The notes under the pieces are model-generated. The model was not told the DNA's origin, did no database searches, and was given only the letters and a program-made list of their open reading frames with translations. The position numbers and the translations under genes were made by a program. A DNA stretch of 64,000 nt, taken from the NCBI RefSeq assembly GCF_003244315.1, contig NZ_QKWH01000001.1, positions 733,523 to 797,522 on the forward strand, written 5' to 3'. This stretch comes from Xylanimonas oleitrophica (lineage in GTDB: Bacteria; Actinomycetota; Actinomycetes; Actinomycetales; Cellulomonadaceae). The first letter of the stretch is position 1, and each line of letters begins with the position of its first letter. Shown in pieces: positions 63,888 to 64,000 of this stretch.

Positions 63888-64000
63888 CCTGCCCCGGACG
63901 GGAAACGAGCGGAAGCTCGGGACCGGATGGTGTGCGTCGGTTGTTTGAGAACTCAACAGTGTGCTTGATAGTCAATGCCAAATTTTATCCCTCGTCGGGT
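63888..64000 (+). other. 16S rRNA 5' leader (partial, continues past the window)
   Basis: The AT-richer sequence after P2 includes TTGTTTGAGAACTCAACA (63941-63958), which contains a boxA-like segment and a short inverted repeat, and continues GTGTGCTTGATAGTCAATGC. This is typical of the DNA just before 16S rRNA in Micrococcales. The mature 16S start is not reached. Confidence 0.75.

Overview
The window is high-GC DNA carrying core, chromosomal housekeeping genes of an actinobacterium. The order of the mur/fts cluster, SepF and DivIVA (Wag31) beside FtsZ, the absence of ftsA, a PriA-type HisA, an F420-dependent oxidoreductase and dense ATGA/GTGA gene overlaps all fit Actinomycetota. A MurE that lacks the DNPR signature and the 16S leader sequence at the right edge suggest Micrococcales, perhaps a relative of Cellulomonas, Cellulosimicrobium or Isoptericola. 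The genus is an inference. I see no tRNA gene, CRISPR array, insertion sequence, phage gene or attachment site, and no mature rRNA inside the window.

Layout: (1) 56-12562, cell wall and division cluster murE-murF-mraY-murD-ftsW-murG-murC-ftsQ-ftsZ. (2) 12559-15814, pgeF, sepF, a YggT membrane protein, divIVA/wag31 and a DksA-like protein with a degenerate zinc finger. (3) 15912-22576, lspA-rluD-GNAT, then dnaE-NUDIX-F420 oxidoreductase. (4) 22642-35694, an S4 protein, hisD, then a 6.5-kb block (GNAT, glycosyltransferase, aldehyde dehydrogenase, a RecQ-like helicase with a phosphoribosyltransferase-like tail, a Rieske lipoprotein) that separates hisD from hisC-hisB-X-hisH-priA-SseB. (5) 35711-39244, minus-strand genes: trypsin-like lipoprotein, coiled-coil membrane protein, DUF1844-like protein and katA. 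(6) 39693-42416, infC (rare ATC start), rpmI, rplT and an rRNA methyltransferase. (7) 42456-51676, GerW-like protein, RNA ligase/CPDase, pheS-pheT-SDR, a methyltransferase (Tam-like), tenA under a TPP riboswitch, quinone reductase and GNAT. (8) 51765-60672, arginine pathway argC-J-B-D-F-R and argG-argH, with a candidate ArgR operator over the argC promoter. (9) 60680-63500, a P-loop kinase, 3-methyladenine glycosylase and tyrS. (10) 63676-64000, two tandem promoters and the leader of a ribosomal RNA operon whose 16S gene lies just beyond the window.

The most general regulatory observation is that about eighteen start codons sit 6-8 nt after a TANNNT-like hexamer with no ribosome binding site. 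This is the signature of leaderless transcripts. It helps fix many starts here, and it exposes a 19-codon leaderless ORF whose stop overlaps the start of the YggT gene. Other points of interest are a 7-1-7 inverted repeat at katA, a MarR-type palindrome before the methyltransferase, a run of C4 tracts with quadruplex potential between two converging genes, a DksA-like protein that has lost three of four zinc ligands, and the helicase-PRTase fusion. Nothing in the window looks like a defence island or other accessory system.
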